NCBI GenBank assembly: GCA_039188505.1
Contig: JBCCZC010000019.1
Location: 1-26,366 of the forward strand
From: JBCCZC01 sp039188505
GTDB lineage: Bacteria; Pseudomonadota; Gammaproteobacteria; Xanthomonadales; SZUA-38
Reading direction: 5' to 3'
Length of the DNA stretch: 26,366 bases
The translations under genes were made by a program, and so were the position numbers. Shown piece by piece: positions 9,875 to 17,740 of this stretch. A model generated the notes under the pieces. The model was not told the origin of the DNA and made no database searches. It saw nothing but the letters and a program-made list of their open reading frames with translations. Numbering within the stretch: the stretch's first letter is position 1; every line of letters starts with the position of its first letter.

Positions 9875-10726
9875 ATGAAGCGCTGCGCCTTTCTGACCAT
9901 GGACTCGCTGGACGGGTTCTTCACCTATGACGACCTGGTGCATACCCCGCTGCGCGAGCGCGGCTGGGAGATCGAAAACGTCAGCTGGCGCGCCGGCGTC
10001 GCCTGGGCCGCCTATGACCTCGTCGTCGTCCGGTCGACCTGGGACTATCAGGACGATCCCGGCGCGTTCATGGCCACGCTTGCGGCCATCGAAGCGTCGG
10101 GCGCACGCCTGGAGAACCCGCTGGCAACGATGCAGTGGAACCTCGACAAGCGTTACCTGCGAGAGCTCGAAGCGGCGGGCGTCGCCATCGTCCCGACGGT
10201 CTGGAGTGACGCAGAGGCGCCGGCGACGCTGAGTGAACTCCGCAGCGCCCTGGGCGGCGGGGAGATCGTGGTGAAGCCGGTGGTCAGCGCGAACGCCGAC
10301 CACACCTACCGCCTGCCGCCGGATGCCCCGACCGAGGCACTCGCAGCGCTGCAGGGACGAAACTTCATGGCGCAACCGTTCGTTGATTCGATCGTGACGC
10401 ACGGTGAGTACTCGGTGTTCCACTTCGCCGGCGAGTACAGCCACGCGATCGTCAAGACGCCGAAGGCCGGCGATTTCCGCGTCCAGGAAGAACACGGCGG
10501 CAGCCTGGCCCGCATCGAACCGGACGAGCGGCTCCGCAACGCGGCGCAGCGGGCCGTCGACGCGGCGCCGGGCGAACTGCTCTACGCCCGCAGCGACTTC
10601 GTGGAGCACGGGGGCGAGCTGCAACTGATGGAGCTCGAGCTGATCGAACCGTCGCTTTACTTCAATCTCGATCCGGCGTCGCCGGAGCGCTTCGCGGCCG
10701 CCATCGATGGCTGGGTGGCGCGATGA
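9875..10726 (+). CDS. ATP-grasp domain protein (glutathione synthetase/DcsG-like fold)
   Basis: A 283-residue cytoplasmic protein from ATG at 9875; the open frame from 9791 covers the divergent promoter and is not needed. It begins MKRCAFLTMDSLDGFFTYDD, then VVVRSTWDYQDDPGAFMATL and RLENPLATMQWNLDKRYLRE. The phosphate-binding strand pair is EIVVKPVVSANADHTYRL, and the metal-binding end is SDFVEHGGELQLMELELIEP with SLYFNL. These are the landmarks of a small ATP-grasp group often annotated as glutathione-synthetase-like or D-cycloserine ligase (DcsG)-like. Such enzymes join a carboxylate to an amine or thiol through an acyl-phosphate. The substrate is unknown. Its stop overlaps the deaminase start by 4 bp (ATGA), implying coupled translation and perhaps a shared pathway. 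Confidence 0.85.
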   Translation: MKRCAFLTMDSLDGFFTYDDLVHTPLRERGWEIENVSWRAGVAWAAYDLVVVRSTWDYQDDPGAFMATLAAIEASGARLENPLATMQWNLDKRYLRELEAAGVAIVPTVWSDAEAPATLSELRSALGGGEIVVKPVVSANADHTYRLPPDAPTEALAALQGRNFMAQPFVDSIVTHGEYSVFHFAGEYSHAIVKTPKAGDFRVQEEHGGSLARIEPDERLRNAAQRAVDAAPGELLYARSDFVEHGGELQLMELELIEPSLYFNLDPASPERFAAAIDGWVAR

Positions 10727-11166
10727 CCGACAGCTTCTGGATGCTGCGAGCCATCCAGCTCGCCAAGGCGACCCGCGAGGCGGGCGACCCGCCCTATGCC
10801 GCGATCGTGCTCGATGAGAACGGCCGCGAAATCGCGGCTGCGGGGAATACGGTGCGCAGCGATCGGCTGACCACGCGGCACGCGGAGATCAACGCCATCG
10901 AGGCCGCGCAGCGCGCGCTCGGCCGCCGCGACCTTTCGGGCTGCACCCTCGTCTCCAGCGCCGAGCCCTGCCCCATGTGCGCCGGCGCCATCCACTGGGC
11001 GGGCCTGTCGGCGCTGGTTTTCGGCGCCTCCATTCCGTCGATCAAGGCCATGACCGCCGGCGGCCACCGCCAGATTCCGATCCGGGCGGCGACGGTACTC
11101 GAGCAGACCGCCTGCGAGGTGCGCGGTCCCGTCGCCGAGGCCATGGCCCTCGATCTCTTCGTCTGA
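10723..11166 (+). CDS. Nucleoside deaminase (cytidine/guanine deaminase-like)
   Basis: A 147-residue zinc-dependent deaminase. The zinc and catalytic motifs are complete: TRHAEINAI with His53 and the proton-shuttle Glu55, and SAEPCPMCAGAI with Cys83 and Cys86. The N-terminal helix (FWMLRAIQLAKATREAGDPP) and the strand PYAAIVLDENGREI are typical of the CDA fold. The PCPMC motif and SALVFGASIPSI point to the guanine deaminase/TadA-like branch rather than tetrameric cytidine deaminase. It is shorter than typical TadA and lacks a recognisable tRNA-binding tail, so a free base or nucleoside is more likely. It overlaps the ATP-grasp gene by 4 bp. The exact substrate cannot be read from the sequence. 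Confidence 0.9.
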   Translation: MTDSFWMLRAIQLAKATREAGDPPYAAIVLDENGREIAAAGNTVRSDRLTTRHAEINAIEAAQRALGRRDLSGCTLVSSAEPCPMCAGAIHWAGLSALVFGASIPSIKAMTAGGHRQIPIRAATVLEQTACEVRGPVAEAMALDLFV

Positions 11167-11190
11167 CGTTCGGCGCCGACGCGGCGCGCT

Positions 11191-11218
11191 TTGCACGAAC
11201 GATCGGGCACGGCAGAAT
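11191..11218 (+). promoter_or_regulatory. Possible sigma70 promoter before the SRPBCC/peptidase pair
   Basis: TTGCAC (11191-11196) and CAGAAT (11213-11218) are separated by 16 bases. Both are imperfect matches to the -35 and -10 consensus. The site lies in the 82-bp gap after the deaminase gene, about 30 bases before the ATG at 11249. Only a weak prediction. Confidence 0.3.
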
Positions 11219-11248
11219 CTCGGAGTGAATTCCCGGGGGATCCCAGCC

Positions 11249-11752
11249 ATGGTCAGACTGCTTGCCTGCGTCACGCTCCTGCTCTGCATCGCCACCACCA
11301 GCCACGCCGAAGTCCTGGAGGCCGACGACACCACGATGGTCTTTCGCTTCGAGGTGACTGTCCCGGCCACCGCGGCCGACGCCTTCGATGCCTTCACCGA
11401 TGACGTCGGCCAATGGTGGAACGCCGATCACACCTATTCGCTGGATTCCAGCCATCTCTCCATGGACGACAACTGCTTCTGCGAACGCTGGGATGGCGGC
11501 GTGGTGCGCCACCTGGAGATCGTCCAGTCTCGGCCGGGGGTGATGCTGAGATTGCTCGGCGGCCTCGGTCCGCTCCAGGGGATGCCGCTGTCCGGCGTCA
11601 TGGACGTGCAGTTCTCGGCGACCAATGTCGGCACAGTCGTCGTGCTCACCTACACCGTCCACGGGCGTGGCTTCACCAATTTCGCGGAGCCCGTGAACGG
11701 CGTCATCGGTGACCAAATCGAACGCTTCCGGCGCCATGTCGCGGGCGAATGA
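11249..11752 (+). CDS. Exported SRPBCC (START/AHSA1-like) protein
   Basis: A 167-residue protein from the ATG at 11249, which has a GGGGGA ribosome site 8 bases upstream; the frame is also open from a GTG at 11225. A signal peptide (MVRLLACVTLLLCIATTSHA) is cleaved near residue 20. The mature domain shows FEVTVPATAADAFDAFTDDV, GQWWNADHTYSLD, CFCERWDGGVVRHLEIV, PGVMLRLLGGLGPLQGMPLS and VVVLTYTVHGRGFTNFAEPV. This resembles the SRPBCC fold of polyketide cyclase/AHSA1-like proteins, which bind hydrophobic ligands in a helix-grip pocket. Export is unusual for that group. Its 3' end overlaps the P1 peptidase start by 17 bp, so the two are co-expressed. The ligand is unknown. Confidence 0.82.
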   Translation: MVRLLACVTLLLCIATTSHAEVLEADDTTMVFRFEVTVPATAADAFDAFTDDVGQWWNADHTYSLDSSHLSMDDNCFCERWDGGVVRHLEIVQSRPGVMLRLLGGLGPLQGMPLSGVMDVQFSATNVGTVVVLTYTVHGRGFTNFAEPVNGVIGDQIERFRRHVAGE

Positions 11753-12830
11753 GCTCGGTGCGCTCCTCCTCGGGCTGCTCCTGGCGGTGGGTACGGTGAC
11801 CGCCGCTGATCGGCCTCGCGCCCGGGACATCGGATTGGCCCCGGGGCTGTTCGAGCCGGGGCAGCACAACGCCATCACCGATGTCGCGGGCGTCCGGGTC
11901 GGACACGCGACGGTTGTCGATGCGCCACGGATCCACACGGGCGTGACGGCCATACTGCCCCACGACGGCAACCTCTTCACCCGCCGCGTTCCAGCAGCGA
12001 TCCACGTCGCCAACGGGTTCGGCAAGCTGCTGGGGATTACCCAGGTACGCGAGCTCGGGGAGCTCGAGACGCCGATCCTGCTGACCTGCACGCTGTGCGT
12101 CTGGCAGGCCGCCGACGCGCTCGTCGCCGAGCTGCTCCAGGACCCGGCCATGGCCGGCGTCCGGTCGATCAACCCGGTTGTCGGCGAGACCAACGACGGC
12201 TTCCTCAACGACATCCGTTCCCGGCCGATCGGGGCGAGCCATGTCCGCGAGGCCCTGGCCGCGGCAAGCGATGGGCCGGTGGCCGAGGGCAACGTCGGCG
12301 CCGGCACCGGGACGGTCGCCTTCGGCTTCAAGGGCGGCATCGGCACGAGCTCACGGGTCTTGCCACCGTCCCTCGGCGGGCACACCGTGGGCGTCCTCGT
12401 GCAGTCGAACTTCGGTGGCGTCCTGGCGATGGGCGGCATTCCGATCGGCCGGCGGCTCGATCAGTTCGCGTTCCGGGACGACCTCGGGGATTCCGCCGAC
12501 GGCAGCATCATGATCGTGGTCGCGACCGACGCACCACTCGACGCGCGGCGCCTGGAGCGCCTGGCTAAGCGTTCCGTAGCGGGCTTGGCGCGAACCGGAG
12601 CGGCAATGACCAACGGCTCCGGCGACTACGTGATCGCCTTCTCGACGACCGGCGGGGAGTCTCCGGCGGTCGAGAACGCGAAGCTCTCGGGGCTGTTCCA
12701 GGCGGTCGCCGAGGCAACGGAAGAGGCGATCTACAATTCCCTGCTCCAGGCCGAGACCGTCACCGGTCACCGGGGCACGATCGAAGCGCTGCCGGTCGAC
12801 CGCGTGCGGGAGCTGCTCCAGGCGCGTTAG
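11736..12830 (+). CDS. Exported P1 family peptidase (DmpA/S58 type)
   Basis: A self-processing serine peptidase of the DmpA family, whose members cleave N-terminal residues or beta-peptides. I use ATG at 11736 (364 residues), which gives a signal peptide (MSRANELGALLLGLLLAVGT, cleaved near TAA at 22-24). The open frame from GTG 11709 adds nine residues. Landmarks are GLFEPGQHNAITDVAGVRVG, HTGVTAILPHDGNLF, PVVGETNDGFLNDIR, NVGAGTGTVAFGFKGGIGTS and GVLVQSNFGG. DGSIMIVVATDAPLD follows, where cleavage before Ser257 would free the catalytic nucleophile at the new N-terminus. All family regions are present and the length is normal. It overlaps the SRPBCC gene by 17 bp and faces the acylase gene with 21 bp between. 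The periplasmic location is inferred from the leader. Confidence 0.9.
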   Translation: MSRANELGALLLGLLLAVGTVTAADRPRARDIGLAPGLFEPGQHNAITDVAGVRVGHATVVDAPRIHTGVTAILPHDGNLFTRRVPAAIHVANGFGKLLGITQVRELGELETPILLTCTLCVWQAADALVAELLQDPAMAGVRSINPVVGETNDGFLNDIRSRPIGASHVREALAAASDGPVAEGNVGAGTGTVAFGFKGGIGTSSRVLPPSLGGHTVGVLVQSNFGGVLAMGGIPIGRRLDQFAFRDDLGDSADGSIMIVVATDAPLDARRLERLAKRSVAGLARTGAAMTNGSGDYVIAFSTTGGESPAVENAKLSGLFQAVAEATEEAIYNSLLQAETVTGHRGTIEALPVDRVRELLQAR

Positions 12831-12851
12831 TGCCTCCGCCTCGCGGCGCGC

Positions 12852-15041
12852 CTACTCACTCATCCCGGGCGCATAGCGTCGAACCGCCCGCGCCTCGACG
12901 TCTTCCCGGTAGAAGGGCACGTCCTTGAAGCGCACCTCTGCGTAACGCTCGGCCTGGTCGTCGAAGTGCGGCGAGGCCGGATCGTTGCTCTGGCCGCCGG
13001 CCAGCAGGGACTTGGCCTGGAGGCGATCCCCGAACTCGACCACGGCCACGAAGCTGTTACCCGAGCGGCCGTAGATCCGCTTAGTATCCTCGCCGCGCAC
13101 GGCGCGGAACGACGCGAGTGCGCCCCAGAGGTTGGCCGCCATCGGCACGGGGAGGCTCGGTTCCGCGTCGTCGAATTCGAGGTCGATGGCGCCGGACAGG
13201 CGCTGGAAGCGATTCACCTCGCCCCAGGGGGTGTGCCAGGAGCCGAAGTCGGCCTCCAGCATGGTCAGCGTTTCGGCGAAGATCCGCAGCCGCTCGCCCG
13301 GATCGGAGCCGCGGCCGAAGTGCTCGATGAGCGCCATGCCTCGCAGGCCCTCCGGCCGATCACCTTCGTCCCGATAGCGCATGCCGTAGAAGTGGGCGAG
13401 CGTCATCGCCACGGAATCGAGGGCGACCCGGCGATCCCAGAAGCGCAGGATGGCGATCGGATCGGCCAGGGCCGGATGGTCGTCAGCATGGGCGTCCCAG
13501 GCCTCGATCAGCCCGCCCAGCAGCGCATCGAAGCCGACAAGCGTCGGGTCATAGGCCAGGTCGATGAGACCGTCGAGGGTGAGGTCCTCGGCGTCCTGCA
13601 GGAGCTGCACGGCCCGGACGCCCCGGAAGTTCTCGAGGTCGGGCGCCATGTAGGTCGGATACGCCTCGCGCCTCGGACTCAACAGACCCGCCGCGGTGAA
13701 CGGCGTCGAGTTGCAGTTCTGCAGCCAGCCCGTGTCGGGGTTCAGGATCCACACCGTCTCGTCGACCGTGTGCAGCCCCTGCCAGTCGGTGGCCGGATCG
13801 CTGCCGTCGACGGGTTTCGACCAATCGAAGCGGGCGTCCCGGCGCGGCATGAAGTTGCCGTGGTAGTAGGCGATGTTCCCCTCGGCGTCGGCGTAGACGG
13901 TGTTGTTCGAGGAGTTGGTGCGGATGTCCATCATGGCTCGGAAGCCCGCGTGCCCCGACTGCTTGGTGCGGACGAACGACTGCTCCAGCGCCCGCGCGGG
14001 ATCCCAGTTGATCTTCGTCGCGACCCAACGATTGTCGATGCGGTGGGTCACGGGTCCATGGTGGGTGCGATACAGGGTGAACGTGCGCTCGATGATGTCG
14101 TCGCCACGGCGGACCCGGATGGTCTCATCCCACGACTCGAAGTCGCGCAGCTCCTCGCCGTGGCGGTACTTCGGTCCGCTATCCGTCTCGACGACCTCGA
14201 CCGCGAACTCGTCCATGAAGTCGGCCCGCGTCGACGTGTGCATCCAGCCGGTGCGCTCATTGAAGCCCTGGTAGATGAAGAACTGGCCCCAGGTCACCGC
14301 GCCGTAGGCGTTCAGACCCTCACCGCTCACCACGTGCATCTCGCCGCGGAAGTAGAAGCTGGTGTGCGGATTGATCAGCAGCATCGCGTCGCCCGAGCGG
14401 GTCCGCGAACCGTCGATGGCGAAGCCGTTGGAGCCCAGGGGATCCTCATAGCCCGCGTGGCGATCGCGCGCAGTCGCGAGGACCGCGGGATCGACGGGAC
14501 GCTGCTCGCCGTAGAAGGCCTCGACGCCGGCCACGGGGATCCGCTCGATGTCCCCGCCGATCGATCCCTCGAAGAAATACATGGGCATCCAGGGCTCGAA
14601 GCGGCTGAGCGCACGCAGCTCGACCTCCGGATGCGTTTCCAGATACCAATTGAGCCCATCCGCCCAGGCCTGGCACAGCGCCTTGAGCCAGCCCGGCGCC
14701 GCGGCGTACGCAGCTCGCGCTTCTGCTTCGGTCATGAAGAGCCGCGCGCGCAGGTCGCTGTACAACGCATTATCGCCTTCGATCTCGGCGAGGCGTCCGA
14801 GCGCCCAGAGGTAGTTGCGTTCGATTCGCGGGAAATCGTCCTCCGCCTGGGCGAAGAGCATGCCGAAGACCGTGTCGGCGTCGGTCTCGCCGTAGACATG
14901 GGGCACCCCGAAGTCGTCGCGGATGATCTCGACGCGAGCGGCGCGCTCGGCCAGGCGGTCGGACTCGTCGAGCGCGGCGGGTCGCTGCGCACAGGCCGAC
15001 AGCAGAGCGACGAGCAGAACGGAAAAGAGCCAATGCTTCAT
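12852..15041 (-). CDS. Penicillin acylase family (S45 Ntn-hydrolase) lipoprotein
   Basis: A 729-residue precursor of the Ntn-hydrolase acylases, which self-cleave into alpha and beta chains and hydrolyse amides such as beta-lactam side chains or acyl-homoserine lactones. The leader MKHWLFSVLLVALLSAC has a lipobox with Cys17, so it should be membrane-anchored. The alpha part has VEIIRDDFGVPHVYGETDAD and FAQAEDDFPRIERN. The processing site is PLGSNGFAIDGSRT, with the catalytic serine at Ser204. The beta part shows LLINPHTSFYFRGEMHVVSG, FFIYQGFNERTGWMHTSTRA, the oxyanion segment WLQNCNSTPF and, near the end, SGNSFVAVVEFGD and LAGGQSNDPASPHFDDQ. A GAGGT ribosome site lies upstream of ATG 15041. 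It diverges from purT. The acyl substrate is unknown. Confidence 0.92.
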   Translation of the reverse strand: MKHWLFSVLLVALLSACAQRPAALDESDRLAERAARVEIIRDDFGVPHVYGETDADTVFGMLFAQAEDDFPRIERNYLWALGRLAEIEGDNALYSDLRARLFMTEAEARAAYAAAPGWLKALCQAWADGLNWYLETHPEVELRALSRFEPWMPMYFFEGSIGGDIERIPVAGVEAFYGEQRPVDPAVLATARDRHAGYEDPLGSNGFAIDGSRTRSGDAMLLINPHTSFYFRGEMHVVSGEGLNAYGAVTWGQFFIYQGFNERTGWMHTSTRADFMDEFAVEVVETDSGPKYRHGEELRDFESWDETIRVRRGDDIIERTFTLYRTHHGPVTHRIDNRWVATKINWDPARALEQSFVRTKQSGHAGFRAMMDIRTNSSNNTVYADAEGNIAYYHGNFMPRRDARFDWSKPVDGSDPATDWQGLHTVDETVWILNPDTGWLQNCNSTPFTAAGLLSPRREAYPTYMAPDLENFRGVRAVQLLQDAEDLTLDGLIDLAYDPTLVGFDALLGGLIEAWDAHADDHPALADPIAILRFWDRRVALDSVAMTLAHFYGMRYRDEGDRPEGLRGMALIEHFGRGSDPGERLRIFAETLTMLEADFGSWHTPWGEVNRFQRLSGAIDLEFDDAEPSLPVPMAANLWGALASFRAVRGEDTKRIYGRSGNSFVAVVEFGDRLQAKSLLAGGQSNDPASPHFDDQAERYAEVRFKDVPFYREDVEARAVRRYAPGMSE

Positions 15042-15103
15042 ACGAGGACCTCACTGACCGAAAGCGCAGGGTATCGTTCGCAGGAGCCGGAGGGTAGCCG
15101 GAC

Positions 15104-15126
15104 CGCCTCGCCCCAGACGCTATACT
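15104..15126 (+). promoter_or_regulatory. Probable promoter of purT (-10 element)
   Basis: TATACT at 15121-15126 is a good -10 hexamer, placed 28 bases before the purT ATG. I see no good -35 in the 17 bases upstream or just beyond, so the promoter may be weak or activator-dependent. An AGGA ribosome site follows about 8 bases before ATG 15155. I saw no PurR-type operator or purine riboswitch. Confidence 0.45.
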
Positions 15127-15154
15127 CTCCGCCCCCGGAAATCAGGATCCCGTG

Positions 15155-16363
15155 ATGCGAATCGGAACGCCGCTCCAGACCGGTGCGACCCGGATGCTCC
15201 TGCTCGGCGCCGGCGAGCTGGGCAAGGAGGTCGTGATCGAAGCCCAACGGCTGGGCGTCGAGGTGATCGCCGTCGACCGCTACCCGGCGGCGCCGGCAAT
15301 GCAGGTCGCGCATCGCTCGCACGTGATCGACATGCTCGATCCGGCCGCGCTGCGCGCAGTGATCGAGGCGGAGCGGCCACACTTCATCGTTCCCGAGATC
15401 GAAGCGATCCATACGCCGACGCTGCTCGAACTCGAGGCCGAGGGCCGGACGGTCATTCCGACCGCTCGGGCGACCCGGCTGACGATGGACCGGGAAGGCA
15501 TCCGCCGCCTCGCGGCCGAGGAGCTCGCCCTGCCGACGTCGCCCTACCGCTTCGTCGACACCGAGGCGGAGTATCGCGACGCCATCGAAGCGCTCGGCTT
15601 CCCCTGCGTCATCAAGCCGGTCATGAGTTCATCGGGCAAGGGCCAGAGCACCGTTCGCGATGCTCGCGGCGAGGATGCCGCCTGGGCCTACGCGCAGAGC
15701 GGTGGACGCGCGGGCGCGGGCCGCTGCATCGTCGAGGGCTTCGTGAACTTCGACTACGAGATCACCCTGCTGACGGTCCGCCACGCCGGCGGCACGAGCT
15801 TCTGCGAACCGATCGGCCACCGCCAGGAAGACGGCGACTACCGCGAGTCCTGGCAGCCGCAGCCGATGTCCGCCGCGGCCCGCGAGCAGGCCGAGCACAT
15901 CGCCCGCACGATCACCGGGTCGCTCGGCGGCCGCGGCCTCTTCGGGGTGGAGCTGTTCGTCAGCGGGGACGAGGTCATCTTCTCCGAGGTATCCCCCCGC
16001 CCACACGATACGGGGCTGGTGACGTTGGTCTCGCAGGATCTGCCGCAGTTTGCGCTGCACGTGCGCGCCATCCTCGGGCTGCCGATTCCGACGATTGCCC
16101 AGCGCGGGCCGTCGGCCTCGGCCGTCGTGCTCATCGAGGGTGACGGCGCGGCACCGGCCTTCGCCGGACTGAATGGCGCCCTGGCCGAGCCAAACACGGA
16201 GCTGCGGCTCTTCGGCAAGCCGGAGGTAAAGGGTCGTCGACGCATGGGCGTCTGCCTGGCGAAGGGCGAGTCCGTGGATGCGGCCAGGGAAGCCGCCCGC
16301 CGCAGCGCGACGTCCGTGCGCTGCGTCACCGCCGCTGGCGATCCGTGGCCTGGCGAGGGCTGA
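15155..16363 (+). CDS. purT: Formate-dependent GAR transformylase (phosphoribosylglycinamide formyltransferase 2)
   Basis: Makes formyl-GAR from GAR, formate and ATP in purine synthesis, independent of formyl-tetrahydrofolate. The 402-residue protein matches E. coli PurT (392 residues) along its length from memory. N-terminal domain: TRMLLLGAGELGKEV then VIEAQRLGVEVIAVDRYPAA and PEIEAIHT. ATP-grasp domain: RLTMDREGIRRLAAEEL, KPVMSSSGKGQS, GGRAGAGRCIVEGFV, GHRQEDGDYRESWQPQ, ELFVSGDEVIFSEVSPRPHD. C-terminal domain: LRLFGKPEVKGRRRMGV. GTG at 15152 and ATG at 15155 are adjacent; I use the ATG. It is followed after 5 bases by the YcgL gene, so these genes probably share a transcript. Confidence 0.96.
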   Translation: MRIGTPLQTGATRMLLLGAGELGKEVVIEAQRLGVEVIAVDRYPAAPAMQVAHRSHVIDMLDPAALRAVIEAERPHFIVPEIEAIHTPTLLELEAEGRTVIPTARATRLTMDREGIRRLAAEELALPTSPYRFVDTEAEYRDAIEALGFPCVIKPVMSSSGKGQSTVRDARGEDAAWAYAQSGGRAGAGRCIVEGFVNFDYEITLLTVRHAGGTSFCEPIGHRQEDGDYRESWQPQPMSAAAREQAEHIARTITGSLGGRGLFGVELFVSGDEVIFSEVSPRPHDTGLVTLVSQDLPQFALHVRAILGLPIPTIAQRGPSASAVVLIEGDGAAPAFAGLNGALAEPNTELRLFGKPEVKGRRRMGVCLAKGESVDAAREAARRSATSVRCVTAAGDPWPGEG

Positions 16364-16368
16364 CGTCC

Positions 16369-16629
16369 ATGGAGTGCTGGATCTACCGGGGCAAGAAGCA
16401 ACCCGATGCCTATCTTTTCATCCCCCGCGAAGGCGACTTCGAGGCCGTGCCCCAGGCGCTGCTGGACCGCATGGGCGAGCTCGAGCTGGCGATGAACATC
16501 GAGCTCACGCCCGGCCGGAAACTGGCGCGGTCGAACCCGGAGATCGTCCGCGAGGCGCTGAGTACCCAGGGCTTCTTCCTGCAGCCGCCACCGCCGAAGA
16601 CGCCGCTGCTGCGCAACGACCGCCTGTGA
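16369..16629 (+). CDS. ycgL: YcgL domain protein
   Basis: A small cytoplasmic protein of 86 residues from ATG at 16369, with GAGGG upstream. It has the YcgL pattern: CWIYRGKKQPDAYLFIPREG, then DFEAVPQALLDRMGELELAM, LTPGRKLARSNPEIVREALS and the ending TQGFFLQPPPPKTPLL, which matches the QGYYLQLPPPP ending of E. coli YcgL. The structure of the family is known but its role is not settled. In many gammaproteobacteria ycgL sits next to rnd; here it follows purT by 5 bases. Its stop overlaps the GTG start of the next membrane protein gene (GTGA), so translation of the two is likely coupled. Confidence 0.9.
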   Translation: MECWIYRGKKQPDAYLFIPREGDFEAVPQALLDRMGELELAMNIELTPGRKLARSNPEIVREALSTQGFFLQPPPPKTPLLRNDRL

Positions 16630-17123
16630 CCGCCCTGGCGTGGATCGCCATCGTGGTCGGCTCGTTCGTCGCGGTCACATTCATCCCCGATTGGCCCTGG
16701 CGCCACCTCGGCGATCCGAGCCACTGGGGTGTCATCGGCTACGTTGCCTTCCTGCCCCTGCTGGTGGTCTCCCGCAACAGGACCCGTCGTGAGCAATCGC
16801 TGCTGGTGAGCTTTCTCGCAGCGATGCCGCTCATCTACATCGCCAACGCCCTGGTCTTCGATGCGTCGCCGACGTGGCTGCTGATTCAGGGGGCCGGCCT
16901 CCTGCTGTTCGCGGCGATCGCGCTGCTCGGCTGGCGCGTCGCGTATGGCTTCATTGTCGTCGGCCTCGTCGGCCACGGAATCTGGGACCTCGTGCACCAC
17001 GGGCGGACAAGCTTCGTCCCGGACTGGTACACCCTGGCCTGCGGCGCCGTCGACTTCGGCCTGGCCGCCTTCGTCGCTCTTCGCCTGCATACCTGGAAGG
17101 CGCGGGCAGCAGCGCGCGATTGA
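16626..17123 (+). CDS. Integral membrane protein, unknown function
   Basis: A 165-residue protein starting at GTG 16626, which overlaps the YcgL stop in GTGA; the much longer frame from 16278 is a shadow of purT and ycgL. About five hydrophobic helices are visible: residues 4-20, 34-49, 62-77, 84-105 and 108-124, with another near the end. A conserved-looking polar segment GHGIWDLVHHGRTSFVPDWY lies between helices near the C-terminus and contains histidines, aspartates and a proline-aspartate-tryptophan. That segment resembles a group of uncharacterised small membrane proteins I have seen with WD..HH...PDWY motifs, but I cannot name it firmly. The tail is basic (LHTWKARAAARD), consistent with a cytoplasmic end. 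Confidence 0.75.
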   Translation: MTALAWIAIVVGSFVAVTFIPDWPWRHLGDPSHWGVIGYVAFLPLLVVSRNRTRREQSLLVSFLAAMPLIYIANALVFDASPTWLLIQGAGLLLFAAIALLGWRVAYGFIVVGLVGHGIWDLVHHGRTSFVPDWYTLACGAVDFGLAAFVALRLHTWKARAAARD

Positions 17124-17173
17124 CTTGACCCGACAGCCTGCGGCATGAAGGGCCTTAGGAAGGAGGGCTCCCC

Positions 17174-17740
17174 ATGAAACAAACGCTCATTCTGCTGCTC
17201 GCACTGCTGGTGTTACCCCTGACGTCGCCCGCGGCGCCCGTGCCCGAGGAAGACCGGATCGACATCGACTTCCGCCGCACGACGCTGGTCGTCCGCGACA
17301 TCGATGCGTCGCTGGCCTTCTACCGAGACGCGCTGGGCATGACGGTCATCTACGACAACCTCATCCGCACCCCGCGGGAGGCGGCCAACGATGAGGAAGC
17401 CGACCGGTCCCTCCGGCTCGTCTTTCTGCGCGCCAACGACGACTTCGTCGGCGTGCTGGGTTTGCTCGAGTACCGCAAGCCGCGCAAGCCCCCGGCCAAC
17501 CAGGGCCTGGAGCCCTTCACGCCGGGCAGCTCGGTCCTGCTCTTCAACACCGGCGACCTCGACTCGCGCTTCGCGAAGGCGCGCATGACGAAGGGCGTGA
17601 AGGTGCTGAGCGAGCCCTCGAAGACCAGCTACCCGAACTACGACGGGTCGGGAACGATCGACGTCATGGTCAGCGTCCTCGTGGATCCCGATGGCTTCGT
17701 CGTCGAGCTCAACCAGCTGCTGACGGGCCTCGGTCGCTGA
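17174..17740 (+). CDS. Exported VOC (glyoxalase/bleomycin-resistance fold) protein
   Basis: A 188-residue protein with a strong AAGGAGG ribosome site 8 bases before ATG 17174. A signal peptide (MKQTLILLLALLVLPLTSPA) is cleaved near residue 21. The mature protein is one VOC domain: RRTTLVVRDIDASLAFYRDA, then LGMTVIYDN, a loop, RLVFLRANDDFVGVLGLLEY, FTPGSSVLLFNTGDLDSRFA and VSVLVDPDGFVVELNQ. The last motif keeps the usual metal-ligand glutamate (VEL), but the first-strand position normally filled by His is not His here, so metal binding may be lost or altered. VOC proteins are usually cytoplasmic, so export is unusual. The lipocalin gene starts 5 bases after it. The activity is unknown. Confidence 0.85.
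   Translation: MKQTLILLLALLVLPLTSPAAPVPEEDRIDIDFRRTTLVVRDIDASLAFYRDALGMTVIYDNLIRTPREAANDEEADRSLRLVFLRANDDFVGVLGLLEYRKPRKPPANQGLEPFTPGSSVLLFNTGDLDSRFAKARMTKGVKVLSEPSKTSYPNYDGSGTIDVMVSVLVDPDGFVVELNQLLTGLGR

Noticed and set aside
11227..11243. Adjoining EcoRI, SmaI and BamHI sites (GAATTC, CCCGGG, GGATCC) just before the SRPBCC gene, like a cloning polylinker
   Set aside because: The flanks are ordinary coding context with the G-run serving as ribosome site, and no vector sequence is visible; most likely chance.
12966..15155. 729-codon open frame on the plus strand opposite the acylase gene
   Set aside because: It mirrors the acylase coding region, has no family motif and is low-complexity Arg/Gly/Val/Asp. 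The acylase has all S45 landmarks, so this is antisense shadow caused by GC bias.
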